From Myxococcales bacterium (GTDB taxonomy: Bacteria > Myxococcota_A > Polyangia > Palsa-1104 > JAEUJZ01): 64,000 nucleotides of DNA. Both the position numbers and the translations under genes were made by a program. Shown here in pieces: positions 52,191-61,783 of the stretch. The stretch spans positions 124,001-188,000 of the forward strand of contig JAEUJZ010000137.1 in assembly GCA_016794505.1 (NCBI GenBank), written 5' to 3'. Every line of letters begins with the position of its first letter. Position 1 is the first letter of the stretch. The notes under the pieces were generated by a model. It did not search any database. It was not told the DNA's origin and saw only the letters and a list, made by a program, of their open reading frames with translations.

Positions 52191-53450
52191 TCACGGTGTC
52201 GTGTTCAGCAGGACCCGCAGCGACTTGTACTGCTCGACCATCGCCAGATCCGCTCTGCCGTCTTTGTTCACGTCCGCAATCTGCAAACTTGCCGTCGCGG
52301 TCGCTCCGTTGATGCGCTGCGGAGGCGTGGACAGCGAACGCGTGCCGCGACTCGAAACGACATACAGATCGCCGTATTGATCAAAAAAGACGATGTCCGT
52401 GGCGCCATCGCCGTCGACATCGCCCGCGACAAGCTCGCGCGGCTCGGCTGCTGTCGACAGCGACACCGACGCCGGAAAGCCCCCCTGACCATTGCCAAAT
52501 AAAACTGCAATTCGGTTATTGCCGGTGGTGCCTATCGCTAAATCTGTCCGACCGTCGCAGTCGAAGTCTCCGCCTGTGATGCCATAGGCATATTGGCCTG
52601 TGGCCAGTGGGTACTCTTGCCGCATATATGTCTGACTGCTGTTATCGCGGTTGTAATAGACATATACGCTGCTTTCCCCGTTCGCGATCGTCGCCAGATC
52701 AACGGTGCCGTCGCCATTGAAGTCGCCGCCGACCAGGCTCGACAGCGCACGGCTGTTGGGCACGCCCCGACCCGCCGCCAGTCCGCCGCTGCCATCGCCC
52801 AGCAGCACCGACCAGCCATTTGTACCGTCCAGCGCCGCAGCGACGTCCAACCCGCCGCTGCCATCGAGATCGGCCACAGCCAACGCCCCGCCCAGATTCG
52901 CGACGGCGCGAACGCTGGCCATCCCAAAGCCCCCATCCCCTGCGGCCAGAATCGTATGCACCTGACGAAGCCCAATATTGCTGACCAAAAAATCCCTCCT
53001 CCCGTCGCTGTTCAGATCAGCCAAGCGCAGCATGGCTGCTGGGCCGCCCAGGGTGTTGGTGTTGTGTGCCGTGAACTGCCCGGTGCCGCTCCCCAGAAAG
53101 GACCACAGCGTCCCCTGGTTGCCTGCTGCGGCCAGGTCCAAGGTGCCGCTGCCGTCGAGATCGCCGAGCGCGATGCTGACCACGTCCTCGACTGTGCTCG
53201 TCGAAATGACGAAGGCCGAGCCAGTAAAGCCAGCGGGCGACTGCGCGGTGCGCCACGGTGGACTGCAGCGAGCGCTGGGGGCTGCCGCCGTGGTAGCCAG
53301 ACAGCGTCCCGTCGCCATGTCACAGACGTGACCCTGGGGGCAGACATCCGGCGTGACCTCGCAGCGCTGCGGATTGGGAATCAGGCTCGACGACCACAGA
53401 GAATCGCAGCCGAGCGCGCCGGCCAACACGATCCAAAGACTGTTGCGCAT
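52191..53450 (-). CDS. FG-GAP/VCBS-repeat lipoprotein
   Basis: 419 residues from ATG 53450, two bases after the PEGA gene's stop. A lipoprotein signal (IVLAGALGC) and a short Cys-rich head (CEVTPDVCPQGHVCDMATGRC) precede about six FG-GAP/VCBS blades with calcium-type loops: LGDLDGSGTLDLAAAG, LADLNSDGRRDFLVSN, GDFNGDGTVDLATIAN, GDFDCDGRTDLAIGT, GDVDGDGATDIVFFD. A beta-propeller on the cell surface, maybe adhesive or ligand binding. Third gene of the kinase-PEGA operon. Codons around 52490-52690 are locally AT-rich. Confidence 0.88.
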   Translation of the reverse strand: MRNSLWIVLAGALGCDSLWSSSLIPNPQRCEVTPDVCPQGHVCDMATGRCLATTAAAPSARCSPPWRTAQSPAGFTGSAFVISTSTVEDVVSIALGDLDGSGTLDLAAAGNQGTLWSFLGSGTGQFTAHNTNTLGGPAAMLRLADLNSDGRRDFLVSNIGLRQVHTILAAGDGGFGMASVRAVANLGGALAVADLDGSGGLDVAAALDGTNGWSVLLGDGSGGLAAGRGVPNSRALSSLVGGDFNGDGTVDLATIANGESSVYVYYNRDNSSQTYMRQEYPLATGQYAYGITGGDFDCDGRTDLAIGTTGNNRIAVLFGNGQGGFPASVSLSTAAEPRELVAGDVDGDGATDIVFFDQYGDLYVVSSRGTRSLSTPPQRINGATATASLQIADVNKDGRADLAMVEQYKSLRVLLNTTP

Positions 53451-53452
53451 CT

Positions 53453-55000
53453 TTAGTGTTTCCTTCGCTGTACGGCTTCACGCCCCCAGACGATGCCGAC
53501 CGTGCCGACGGCGGCCAAGCCCAGCCCGAGACCCAGAAGGACTCCGCCCTTGGTCTGCGTGTCATAGATCTGCGGGCACAGAGGTGAAGCCGCGTCCCCA
53601 GCGCCGCACTGTCCATGGATCGCCAGGCCGGACACGCCAAAACCCGCCAAGATCACCCCGACGGCGACGGAAGAGACGCCGCCCCAGAACAAGACGCGCT
53701 TGTACGTCGGCGCATGCTCGCCAGGCTCGCGGGCGGCCATGGCCGACGCCGAGGCATCGGCATCCAGCGCAATCTCGACGCTGGTGGCCTGGTTTTCGCG
53801 CACCGTCACGTGGCGCTGGCTGCTGCGAAAGCCGGCAGCGCTGGCTTCGACGCTGACGTCCCCCGCGAGAGGAGCAATAACCACGGGAAACTTCTGATAT
53901 TTTCGACCATTTATCCGCAGGCTCGCTGACTCGGGACGGACGCTCAGCGTCAGACGACCGCGCGGGCGTGCCCATGCCTCGCGATAGCTGCGCAGGGCAG
54001 CCTGCACCGCCAGCTCGCCGACCTGAGCGACCGAACACGCCTCGCACGAGTCTTTCACCGTCGACAGGATCTGCCCGGCCACCAGATCGACGAACTGCGC
54101 CTGCACCCCTCGCCGACTGCTGCCGCTTTTCGCTGCGCTGTCTTGCGTCTCAAGCTGCAGACGCAGGACGCCCATGGCTTCGTTGCGGATGGCCAGATCT
54201 TGCTGACAGCGCAGCGTGTCCAGGCACGGGGCCAGATCGCCTGCGACCTGCAGCGCGTCCCGACGCGACAGGAGGTACAGGCCCTCGCTCTTGCCGGCCT
54301 CTTGCAGCGCGGCAAATAGGCTCTGCGTCGCAGCGTCATCCCAGCCGCTGCCCTGGGCGGCGATCAGCGCCAAAAGGGGCGGCGGTGCCGACGAAAACAC
54401 GGTCTTGGCGTCGAGATTGAAGCGCACCTCGCTGGCAAAGCGGGCCGTCACCCACACCTCGCCAGCCAGTCGACGCGAGCCGATATCCAGCGAGATCGGA
54501 TGCAGCCCCGATCCGATCTGCAGCGACGACAGAAGCGGCAGGACCCCCATCGGCTTGCCATCGATGCGCAGCCACGCACCGCGCGGCCCGGCAACCGTCA
54601 CCTCGCCTTGCAGGACACCGGCCGGGGGTGGCTCGTCGAGCACTCGCTGCGCCATCGCGTGTCGTTCGGCATGGTTTTCACGCTCGGGATCTTGCAGATA
54701 CCGCCGCATCAGATCGCGAGCCAACAAGCCATGCCCCTGCGCGGCCGCCAAGCGCCCTAAATAAAACAACAGCTCGGGTCGTGGGTCGCCGGCATAGGCG
54801 CGAACCAAGGCCTGCTCCGCCGCCGAAAAGCGCCCGGCGTCGAGTGCCGCCAGCGCCGCATCAAGCTCGCTTTCGACGACCGCATGCTGCGTCGATCCTC
54901 CGCGACTGCGGTGCGAGCGCGCTGCTGCCTCGCCGACAAGGGTCAGCCCAAGTGCCACGCACAAGGCCCACATTCCCAGGGCCAGCCAGCGACGGTTCAT
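53453..55000 (-). CDS. PEGA-domain envelope protein
   Basis: 515 residues from ATG 55000, overlapping the kinase stop by four bases. A signal peptide or anchor (LALGMWALCVALGLTLVGEA) is followed by TPR-like helices (FSAAEQALVRAYAGDPRPEL), a first PEGA-like segment (WLRIDGKPMGVLPLLSSLQI), and a ~200-residue middle with Cys pairs (LDTLRCQQ; CEACS). A second PEGA domain follows (RPESASLRINGRKYQKFPVV). Two C-terminal hydrophobic stretches, GVSSVAVGVILAGFGVSGLA and GVLLGLGLGLAAVGTVGIVW, suggest membrane anchoring at that end. Such proteins often accompany myxobacterial Ser/Thr kinases. Role probably sensory or structural. Confidence 0.82.
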   Translation of the reverse strand: MNRRWLALGMWALCVALGLTLVGEAAARSHRSRGGSTQHAVVESELDAALAALDAGRFSAAEQALVRAYAGDPRPELLFYLGRLAAAQGHGLLARDLMRRYLQDPERENHAERHAMAQRVLDEPPPAGVLQGEVTVAGPRGAWLRIDGKPMGVLPLLSSLQIGSGLHPISLDIGSRRLAGEVWVTARFASEVRFNLDAKTVFSSAPPPLLALIAAQGSGWDDAATQSLFAALQEAGKSEGLYLLSRRDALQVAGDLAPCLDTLRCQQDLAIRNEAMGVLRLQLETQDSAAKSGSSRRGVQAQFVDLVAGQILSTVKDSCEACSVAQVGELAVQAALRSYREAWARPRGRLTLSVRPESASLRINGRKYQKFPVVIAPLAGDVSVEASAAGFRSSQRHVTVRENQATSVEIALDADASASAMAAREPGEHAPTYKRVLFWGGVSSVAVGVILAGFGVSGLAIHGQCGAGDAASPLCPQIYDTQTKGGVLLGLGLGLAAVGTVGIVWGREAVQRRKH

Positions 55001-58000
55001 GGGCACTGGCCCACTTCGCTCTGCTGTCCGGCTGTGACGGTGACCAGGCGAGTCTCACGGCCAATCTTGACCATGTGCCGTCCGGGCGGCAGCCACTGCA
55101 CGCGCTTGCGACACCGCCCCTTGTGTTCGCTCGCCACCAGCACGGTGCCCAGCTTGCTCTTCAGTTCCGCGAGCGCTCGCGCCAGGTCTTGGCCATGAGC
55201 TGCCTGTCGGGTACGGCTCTGCAGCGCTCGCGCTCGCTCGTATTCCGTCGCTGCGTCAGCCCAGCGGCTCTGTGCGGCATAGATGCGGCCCATGCTGTAC
55301 GCCGCCTCGTACATCACGCGAGAGCAGCCCTCGCTGCGCGCCTTGGCGCCCTTGGACTTGCTGCAGCTTGTGGCGGCTCGCGACAGGTGCTTGATCGCGC
55401 GCTTGTAGTCCTGTCGCTCGGCCGCTTCCTGACCGGCCTGCAAGGAGCTCTCGGCCGCCTTGAGCGCGCGGTCGTTGGTCGCCTGTGCCGCCGGGTCCGC
55501 AGGCGAGCCCGTCTCGGCCTCGGAGCCTGGCTCTTTGGTCTCGTCCGGCACGTCCGCTGGGGCAGGGGTTCCGCCGTCGGTCGACTCGTCGCGGCCTGTC
55601 GTCCCGGCATCGTCGGTGCTGCGATCGCTCGTCGCAGGTGCGGCAGTTGCCGACGCCGAACGGGCGCTCTGTGGGGTCTCGGGCTCGGGAGGCAGCGACG
55701 AAAGCAGCATGGCGGCACGCGCCCGCAGACCACGGCTGCTGTCGCTGGCAAGAAGGCTCAGCGCGGCCCGCGCCACCTCGCGACTGTCGCCGGCCAGCAG
55801 GGTCTCAGCAACGTCGACGACTGCGCGCCGAACGCCCAGCTCGCGATCGCGAGCCGCCTGCAGCAGCGTGCTGCGCGCCAGATCCCCCGGCAGGCTGGCC
55901 AGCGAGCGCACCAGCTGAATTCGCTCGTCGACGCTGCCCCGGCTCAGAAGGACGCGCGGATCCGCGGGCGCGGCCACCGACTCACCCAAGCGACGCAGCA
56001 AAAGATAGCTGCGCACGCCGTCGAGCCCGGTCTTTCCCAGGCCCTCGCGCAGCACCGGGGTCGAGCTCTTGTCGCCCTGTTCAGCCAAGCGCTGCGCCGC
56101 AGCAAAGCGCACGGCAAACACGCGATCATTGAGCAGCTTGCGCAAAAGCTCGGGATCGCTCTTGCCGTATTCGCCGACGAGCTCGCGGGTGCGGGCATCG
56201 CTGCTGTCCGCGAGCTTGCGCACCGCCGCGCGCTGCTCGGCATCGCCGACCCCCAGCAATGTTGTACGCGCAATAACCTGATCTTCTTCTGTTCCAGTAC
56301 GTATTGTCTGTTCCAGAGCCTGGCGCCCCGCTTGGAGCACCTGGCTCTGCCCCTCTTTGCTCAGCGACTTGGCCAGACGTCCCAGGCTGGCCCAGGCTTC
56401 GTGCCGCACGCTGACTTCTGGATCGGCCAGAGCCTGCCGCAGCGACGAGATCGCCGAGACATCGCGCCGCCGACCGAGCGCCCGCACGACGCTGCGTCGC
56501 ACCCGCACATCGCTGTCGCTGATCAGGTTGTCAATGCGCTGCAGATCGTCGGCCTGCTCGCTCTCGGCCAAGACCAGCAGCGCTTCCGAGCGCACCACCC
56601 AGTCGGTATCCCCGAGCGCGCTGCGAGCCCACGACAAGCTCTGCGCCGACATGATGGCGGGATCGGACTGGCTGACATCGACGATCGCGGCGGCGATCGC
56701 GTGGCGCAGGGAGGCCATGTCGTCTTCGGCGGGCAGTGCATCCAGGTGCTTGCCCAGCAGGCGCAAGTCGTCGAGCTGACCGAGCTGGCCCAGCCCCTCA
56801 GCAGCCAGGACGCGCGCCGGCACAGCGGCTGCGCTGTCTTGCAAGACGCTGCGCAGGACGCTGACTCCCGTCGACTCGCCAGGGAAGGCGAGCGCTCGCG
56901 CGGCCAACAGCTGATGCGGTCCGGGATGGGCGCCGAGCTGACGCAGAAAGGCCAGGGCCTGCGGCTCGCGCACCTTGACCAAGCGGGCCGCCGCAGCGAT
57001 GCGATCCTCCATGGCCGCGTCGCTCTGCATGCGAGCCAAGAGCTGTCGTGTCGCCGACGCCACCGAGGCCTGTGCCAGGCAGCCCAGCGCATTTCCCTGC
57101 AGCGCAGCGGGCAGCATGCGGCGATCGAGCCAGGACGACAGAAGCTCCACCGCGCGCAGATCCCCCTGGTCACAGAGCAGGAAGGCAGCCCGCAAGCGCA
57201 GATCGCTGCTCGCGGCGGAGGCGCCACCCGCTCCTGCACTGGCTGCATCGAGGGCCTGGTGCAAGAACCGGCTGCCCTGTTCATCGCCAAGCTGCGCCAG
57301 CGCGGCCGCGGCGGCCACGCGGACATTTGCGGCGTGCTCTGGTTCGATCAGTCGGCGCAGCAACCCGACGCTGGCTGCATCGCCCAGCCGGGCCAACGCC
57401 AGCGCGGCCTGTCCTCGCACCTCGGGCACGCTGTCTTCCAGGCGAGCGGTGATGGCAGGACGCGCCGCCTGCTCGGAAGCTCGTCCCAGAACGACACATG
57501 CCGAGCCACGCAGCTCAGGACTTGTCGCTTGCACGTTGGCCAAAAGAAGCTTGAGCGCGCGTTGCCGCAGCGACATCACTTCGGCGGCGGACAAGCGAGT
57601 CGGCGTGTTCGCTTTGCTGACCGAGGCAACTCGCCGCAGAGCCAGCGTGGCCACCACCCCGACCACCAGCCCCAGACAAAGCGCCGTCGCCAAGATCACG
57701 CGCGCTCGCCCCTGCGTTCGTCGCCATACCGCCATCCAGCCCGACGCAGATGCCGCGTGGGTCGGCGCCGAGATGACCAAGGACAGGGACCGCCCTTCGA
57801 TGTCGTCGCTGTACTGCTGCAGCGCAAAAGCCAGCTCGCTCATCGAAGCGAAGCGGTCTTCGGCATGCTTGCTCAGGCAGCGCAGCACCAGGTTTTCCAA
57901 GCCATCGCTGATGGTCAAATCGGAGACACGCTGGCGCGGCGGCACCACGGCGGCCTCGACGTGCATGCGCATGACTGCTTCAGCGGTGTCGGCCATAAAG

Positions 58001-59079
58001 GGCAGCACACCCGTCAGCATGCGGTACAGGATGCAGCCAAACGCATACTGATCCGTGCGCGCGTCGACGATGCCCCCGTCGATCTGTTCCGGGGCCATGT
58101 ACTGCGGTGTGCCGATCTGCGCATCCGCCCGCGTCAGCGCCGCGCCCAAGCTAGACGCCTGATCGCGCGGTGCCGTACCACTCGTCGAGGCCGTCGCTGC
58201 ACCGTCGCTGGCGGCCTCTTGTGGCTTGGCCGGCGCTGTCGTGTCCTTGGCGACGCCGAAATCGACGATCTTGACAAAGTCCTCCTGCCCGACGCTGGCA
58301 TCCCCCGGCAAAAGGAAAATATTGCTCGGCTTCAAGTCCCTATGAACGATGCCCTGGTCGTGGACGGTTTGCATGCCGCGGGCGATTTGGACGGCGATGC
58401 GGCAGGCGCGCAAAGGGGCCATGCGACCGCTGCGCAGCGCATCGGCGAGCGTTGGACCGCGCAGAAATTCCATGACCAGATACGGCCTGCCGTCGGGCAG
58501 CAGGCCATAGTCGGCCAAGTACACGACGTTGGGATGGCGCACTTTCGACGCCATCTGCGCTTCCAACAAGAACCGCTTACGACTGATCTCTCCGGCGCTG
58601 CGCACCAACACTTTGACCGCGACCTTGGTCTTCAGTGCCAAGTGCTCGGCTTGATACACAACGCCCATTCCACCTTCGCCGACGCGCATCTCTAGGCGAT
58701 AGCGGTCGCCCAGGACGGTGCCGACCAGCGTATCGCCCCCGACGCTCACCACGCTGCCACGGGCCGCGGCGCCACCATCGCCTGAGCTTCCCGACGAGCC
58801 GTCCGAGGTCTGATCCAGCGGCGACTCGATTGCGCCACTGCTGCGGGCTGCACTGACCGCCGCTGCCATCGCGTTGGGCTCACCCCCCAGGGCACCCGCC
58901 GCGAGCGGACTTGCCGGCCGCGACACGATCCTCAGTGGCTCAGCATCCCCCGAGTCCATCGTCTGCTGCAGTGCAAACGACTGCGAAACCCGACGGCCAC
59001 CGACGGCGGCGGCTCCCAGGCTGTTCCCCTGTGGGGGTGCTCCGCCCGATGGCTTCACGCCTGGCGGTGCGGGCGGCAT
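54997..59079 (-). CDS. Ser/Thr protein kinase with HEAT repeats
   Basis: 1360 residues from ATG 59079, chosen because AAAGGGGAG lies seven bases upstream; an ATG at 59097 is less likely. After a low-complexity lead of ~120 residues comes a Hanks-type kinase: GEGGMGVVYQAEH, VAVKVLV, HRDLKPSNIFLLP, VDFGVAKD, GTPQYMAPEQID. Catalytic residues appear intact. One transmembrane helix (VILATALCLGLVVGVVATLA) follows, then about 15 HEAT/PBS-type repeats (VRGQAALALARLGDAASVG; VRRSVVRALGRRRD). Helical, coiled repeats near the C-terminus (RDYKRAIKHLSRAATSC) and a PEGA-like end (LPPGRHMVKIGRETRLVTV) complete it. The outer HEAT array is probably a sensor. Operon with the PEGA protein and VCBS lipoprotein. 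Confidence 0.93.
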   Translation of the reverse strand: MPPAPPGVKPSGGAPPQGNSLGAAAVGGRRVSQSFALQQTMDSGDAEPLRIVSRPASPLAAGALGGEPNAMAAAVSAARSSGAIESPLDQTSDGSSGSSGDGGAAARGSVVSVGGDTLVGTVLGDRYRLEMRVGEGGMGVVYQAEHLALKTKVAVKVLVRSAGEISRKRFLLEAQMASKVRHPNVVYLADYGLLPDGRPYLVMEFLRGPTLADALRSGRMAPLRACRIAVQIARGMQTVHDQGIVHRDLKPSNIFLLPGDASVGQEDFVKIVDFGVAKDTTAPAKPQEAASDGAATASTSGTAPRDQASSLGAALTRADAQIGTPQYMAPEQIDGGIVDARTDQYAFGCILYRMLTGVLPFMADTAEAVMRMHVEAAVVPPRQRVSDLTISDGLENLVLRCLSKHAEDRFASMSELAFALQQYSDDIEGRSLSLVISAPTHAASASGWMAVWRRTQGRARVILATALCLGLVVGVVATLALRRVASVSKANTPTRLSAAEVMSLRQRALKLLLANVQATSPELRGSACVVLGRASEQAARPAITARLEDSVPEVRGQAALALARLGDAASVGLLRRLIEPEHAANVRVAAAAALAQLGDEQGSRFLHQALDAASAGAGGASAASSDLRLRAAFLLCDQGDLRAVELLSSWLDRRMLPAALQGNALGCLAQASVASATRQLLARMQSDAAMEDRIAAAARLVKVREPQALAFLRQLGAHPGPHQLLAARALAFPGESTGVSVLRSVLQDSAAAVPARVLAAEGLGQLGQLDDLRLLGKHLDALPAEDDMASLRHAIAAAIVDVSQSDPAIMSAQSLSWARSALGDTDWVVRSEALLVLAESEQADDLQRIDNLISDSDVRVRRSVVRALGRRRDVSAISSLRQALADPEVSVRHEAWASLGRLAKSLSKEGQSQVLQAGRQALEQTIRTGTEEDQVIARTTLLGVGDAEQRAAVRKLADSSDARTRELVGEYGKSDPELLRKLLNDRVFAVRFAAAQRLAEQGDKSSTPVLREGLGKTGLDGVRSYLLLRRLGESVAAPADPRVLLSRGSVDERIQLVRSLASLPGDLARSTLLQAARDRELGVRRAVVDVAETLLAGDSREVARAALSLLASDSSRGLRARAAMLLSSLPPEPETPQSARSASATAAPATSDRSTDDAGTTGRDESTDGGTPAPADVPDETKEPGSEAETGSPADPAAQATNDRALKAAESSLQAGQEAAERQDYKRAIKHLSRAATSCSKSKGAKARSEGCSRVMYEAAYSMGRIYAAQSRWADAATEYERARALQSRTRQAAHGQDLARALAELKSKLGTVLVASEHKGRCRKRVQWLPPGRHMVKIGRETRLVTVTAGQQSEVGQCP

Positions 59080-59162
59080 GCTACTCCCCTTTCGCATTGC
59101 AGCCTTTCCATCTTAGCAAGACACGCTGGCCTTCAGCCTCTCATCCGCGTGTGGTGTCGCGC

Positions 59163-61514
59163 TTACTGCGCAGGCTGCACAGGGTCTGTTTTCATTCGCT
59201 GCGCGAGGGGAACTAGGAACTCGAACGGGGAACGACGCAGACGCGTACCGAGCGCCCGCAGAAGCAGACCAAGCTCTCGACTGCGGACGCCGCGAGCGCG
59301 AAACGCCACCCACAGCGCCAAAGCAAAGCTGACACCGAAGTTCGCAGCCAGGATGCAGAGGATCCCCAGGGCCGCGTACAGATAGTCCTGACGCAAGAGC
59401 ACGTGGGCTCCGTGACTGACCACATCGCTAGCTGCGGCCAGCGCGAGCGCTGCCGACGACAAGGTGACGTGCCGAACTTCCGTTGGCAGGCCAAAGAACT
59501 GGCCGATGACCGGGGACATGCCGAGCAAGATCCCAAGCGCTACGACGCCACCGATGCCAGCCACTTGTCGTTCCAGGACGTGCGCAAGCCAGCTGGATCC
59601 ACGCACTCCGAACACTCGGCGCAGACGCCGACTTCCGGCAAGCGCCGCCGGCAGCCGGTGATAGACCGTCCAGTTTTCAAGCCAGCTTGCGGCCAGGCTA
59701 GACAGCCACAGATACACGCCGGTCAGCGCCGCAAACGGCAGGGCAATCCATGGCAGCAGCGAGTGGACTGTATAGGCTGCGTTGCCTCCGTCGAGAAATG
59801 GCGTTCCCGTGCGGCGACGCCACAGCCAATCGGCGATCAGCGCCGCCGGCACCACGGCGCCCAAGTTGCCCAGCGCGGCCGCAAACTGCGACCGCGTGAT
59901 GCGCGCGATCATGTCAACCAAGCGGTCGAAGCGAGGCTGTTCCGCTTGCATGGTTCGCCCGCGCTGCGACAGCGCTCCGGCCAGCGCCGCTGCCGTCATC
60001 GATGGCTGTTTCGTCGCCAATGTGAAGTGGCAGAGCTGGATGATGACGAACGACAGTGCATAGTTTCCCGAGGCCACGAGACCGGCAAAGAACGCAGGCA
60101 GCTTCCATGCCGACAGCCAAAATTTCAGCATCGCCGTGCCAGCGGTCAGGACACCCGCGCCGGATCCGGCGAGCAGCATCCAGCGCCACTCGGACGGTGT
60201 CTCGGTGATGTACTTTTCGCCGCTCTTGCCGGTGCGCTCGACGATCTTGCGCGAGAGCTGCTGCGTACTGGTGCGAAACAGCGCCCGCAGGCTGCGACGC
60301 TGAGCCTGCGCATCGATCAGCTCGGCGACAAACTGCGCAACTTCGTGCCCAGCCCCGGTGCCTTCGGCGGGCCGTGAAAACAGCAGGCCCAGAAGTGCCT
60401 CGATCCGACCGACCATGGCGTTGATCAGCTCCAGCCGATACACGAGATCGACGCTGACGCCGTAGTCCTCTAGGTGACTCAAGACCTGCTGTACTGCTTG
60501 CCGACAGTCTTGGATGACCACAAAGGCTTCAACGATGGACGCACCCGCCGTTGCTGCCATGCTTGAACCTGCGGCGGCCGGGACGGCGCTCGCGGCACTG
60601 CGACCCGACCCTGGCCCAAGCTCGATCAGCGCATCGCAGACGCGCCGCAGACGCAGGTACGGTAGCTCCGCGAGCGGTGTATCCGGCATGCGCTCGCGAA
60701 CATCGTTGGCCAAGCCCAGCGCACAGACCCGCGCGGCCAACACCACGACCGCTTCGTGAATGGACGCCCGCAGGTTCTGCCAAGGGCTGCGGCCGATCAC
60801 CAGATCGCTGGGCTCGGACACCTGCAGAAGCGACAAGAAGCGCTCGAAGAGATCGCTGGGCACGCGGGGCAGCCAGCTCGCGTCTTCGCTCGTCGGCAGA
60901 ACGCGCAGCAAAAGCTCGGATAGCTGATGGGGGCTGGGCGGTCGTGGCAGCAGCACTTCCTGCAAGCGCGAGGTCGCTTCGCGCCAAAAGCCGGGCTCCT
61001 GAGCCAGGCCCACGTCTGTGAACAAGCCGGTGGCCTGTACTTGGCCGAGCACCGAGCGCAGAAGGTGCGAAAAGGCGGCTCGCCATGGCTCAACCTGTGC
61101 CAACACATCGACTAAGAGCTGCAAGTGCAGCGTTCGCGGATCGCTGTCGGCCAGCAAGTTCAGCGAGGTCTGCCTGCGGCCACGTGGCCAGTTGCGACGA
61201 TGCAGCCAGTCGCTGAGCTGCTCTAGCCAGTCGAGCTGCGCTTCGAGTGTCCAGGCCGGATCCAGACTCGAAAGCAGGCTGTGCAGCCGCGTGACGATGC
61301 GGCTGTGTGGAGCCTCGGCCAAGAAGCGCTGCCCAAGCGCCGCAATGTCCGGCACCGCCGATGCCGCCTTCTGCGACGGCTGAGCCGATCCGACAAACAT
61401 CGAATCGATGGCAATGCTCTCTTCGCTCGGTGGTGCAGCACCCAGCGCACGCTGCGCCGATTCCGGCCCTTGCTCCTGATCCCGCGCCGCACGCGGTGGC
61501 TTGGCATCGCTCAC
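59163..61514 (-). CDS. Gcr-family membrane protein ('site-specific recombinase' COG4389)
   Basis: 783 residues from GTG 61514 (GGGGCC upstream); a GTG at 61649 is an alternative. The N-terminal ~430 residues are helical and soluble. The segment SRKIVERTGKSGEKYITETP opens a membrane half with about six helices, including LCHFTLATKQPSMTAAALAG, the hallmark of the family named SpecificRecomb/Gcr. Despite the name, no recombinase catalytic motif is visible, and the polytopic layout argues for an envelope function. Its start is divergent from the beta-barrel gene; the kinase gene lies upstream on the same strand. Confidence 0.82.
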   Translation of the reverse strand: MSDAKPPRAARDQEQGPESAQRALGAAPPSEESIAIDSMFVGSAQPSQKAASAVPDIAALGQRFLAEAPHSRIVTRLHSLLSSLDPAWTLEAQLDWLEQLSDWLHRRNWPRGRRQTSLNLLADSDPRTLHLQLLVDVLAQVEPWRAAFSHLLRSVLGQVQATGLFTDVGLAQEPGFWREATSRLQEVLLPRPPSPHQLSELLLRVLPTSEDASWLPRVPSDLFERFLSLLQVSEPSDLVIGRSPWQNLRASIHEAVVVLAARVCALGLANDVRERMPDTPLAELPYLRLRRVCDALIELGPGSGRSAASAVPAAAGSSMAATAGASIVEAFVVIQDCRQAVQQVLSHLEDYGVSVDLVYRLELINAMVGRIEALLGLLFSRPAEGTGAGHEVAQFVAELIDAQAQRRSLRALFRTSTQQLSRKIVERTGKSGEKYITETPSEWRWMLLAGSGAGVLTAGTAMLKFWLSAWKLPAFFAGLVASGNYALSFVIIQLCHFTLATKQPSMTAAALAGALSQRGRTMQAEQPRFDRLVDMIARITRSQFAAALGNLGAVVPAALIADWLWRRRTGTPFLDGGNAAYTVHSLLPWIALPFAALTGVYLWLSSLAASWLENWTVYHRLPAALAGSRRLRRVFGVRGSSWLAHVLERQVAGIGGVVALGILLGMSPVIGQFFGLPTEVRHVTLSSAALALAAASDVVSHGAHVLLRQDYLYAALGILCILAANFGVSFALALWVAFRARGVRSRELGLLLRALGTRLRRSPFEFLVPLAQRMKTDPVQPAQ

Positions 61515-61783
61515 GTGGCCCCCGTTTGAGAAACTCCCGGATTCGCCAGCGCGCACACACGCCGCGCCGCTGCCGGCCCCGTCCACTCCTACATAGGATA
61601 CGCCCAAGCAGGGGGCGAAGGCTGATTTGTCCACCCACTGACGGGCCACCGTCGATCCATTGAAGCTCTGCCCAAACGCCAGGGAATCGGCGAAGATGGA
61701 ACACTGCTCTGCGCAGCGCCTGCCCTGGCGATGGGAAGGGCCCGCGCTGGAGCCCGTTTCGGATGCAACATCGGGAGATCGGT

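Noticed and set aside
59163..61514. Literal site-specific recombinase function implied by the family name
   Set aside because: No Ser or Tyr recombinase catalytic pattern is visible, and the protein is a polytopic membrane protein.
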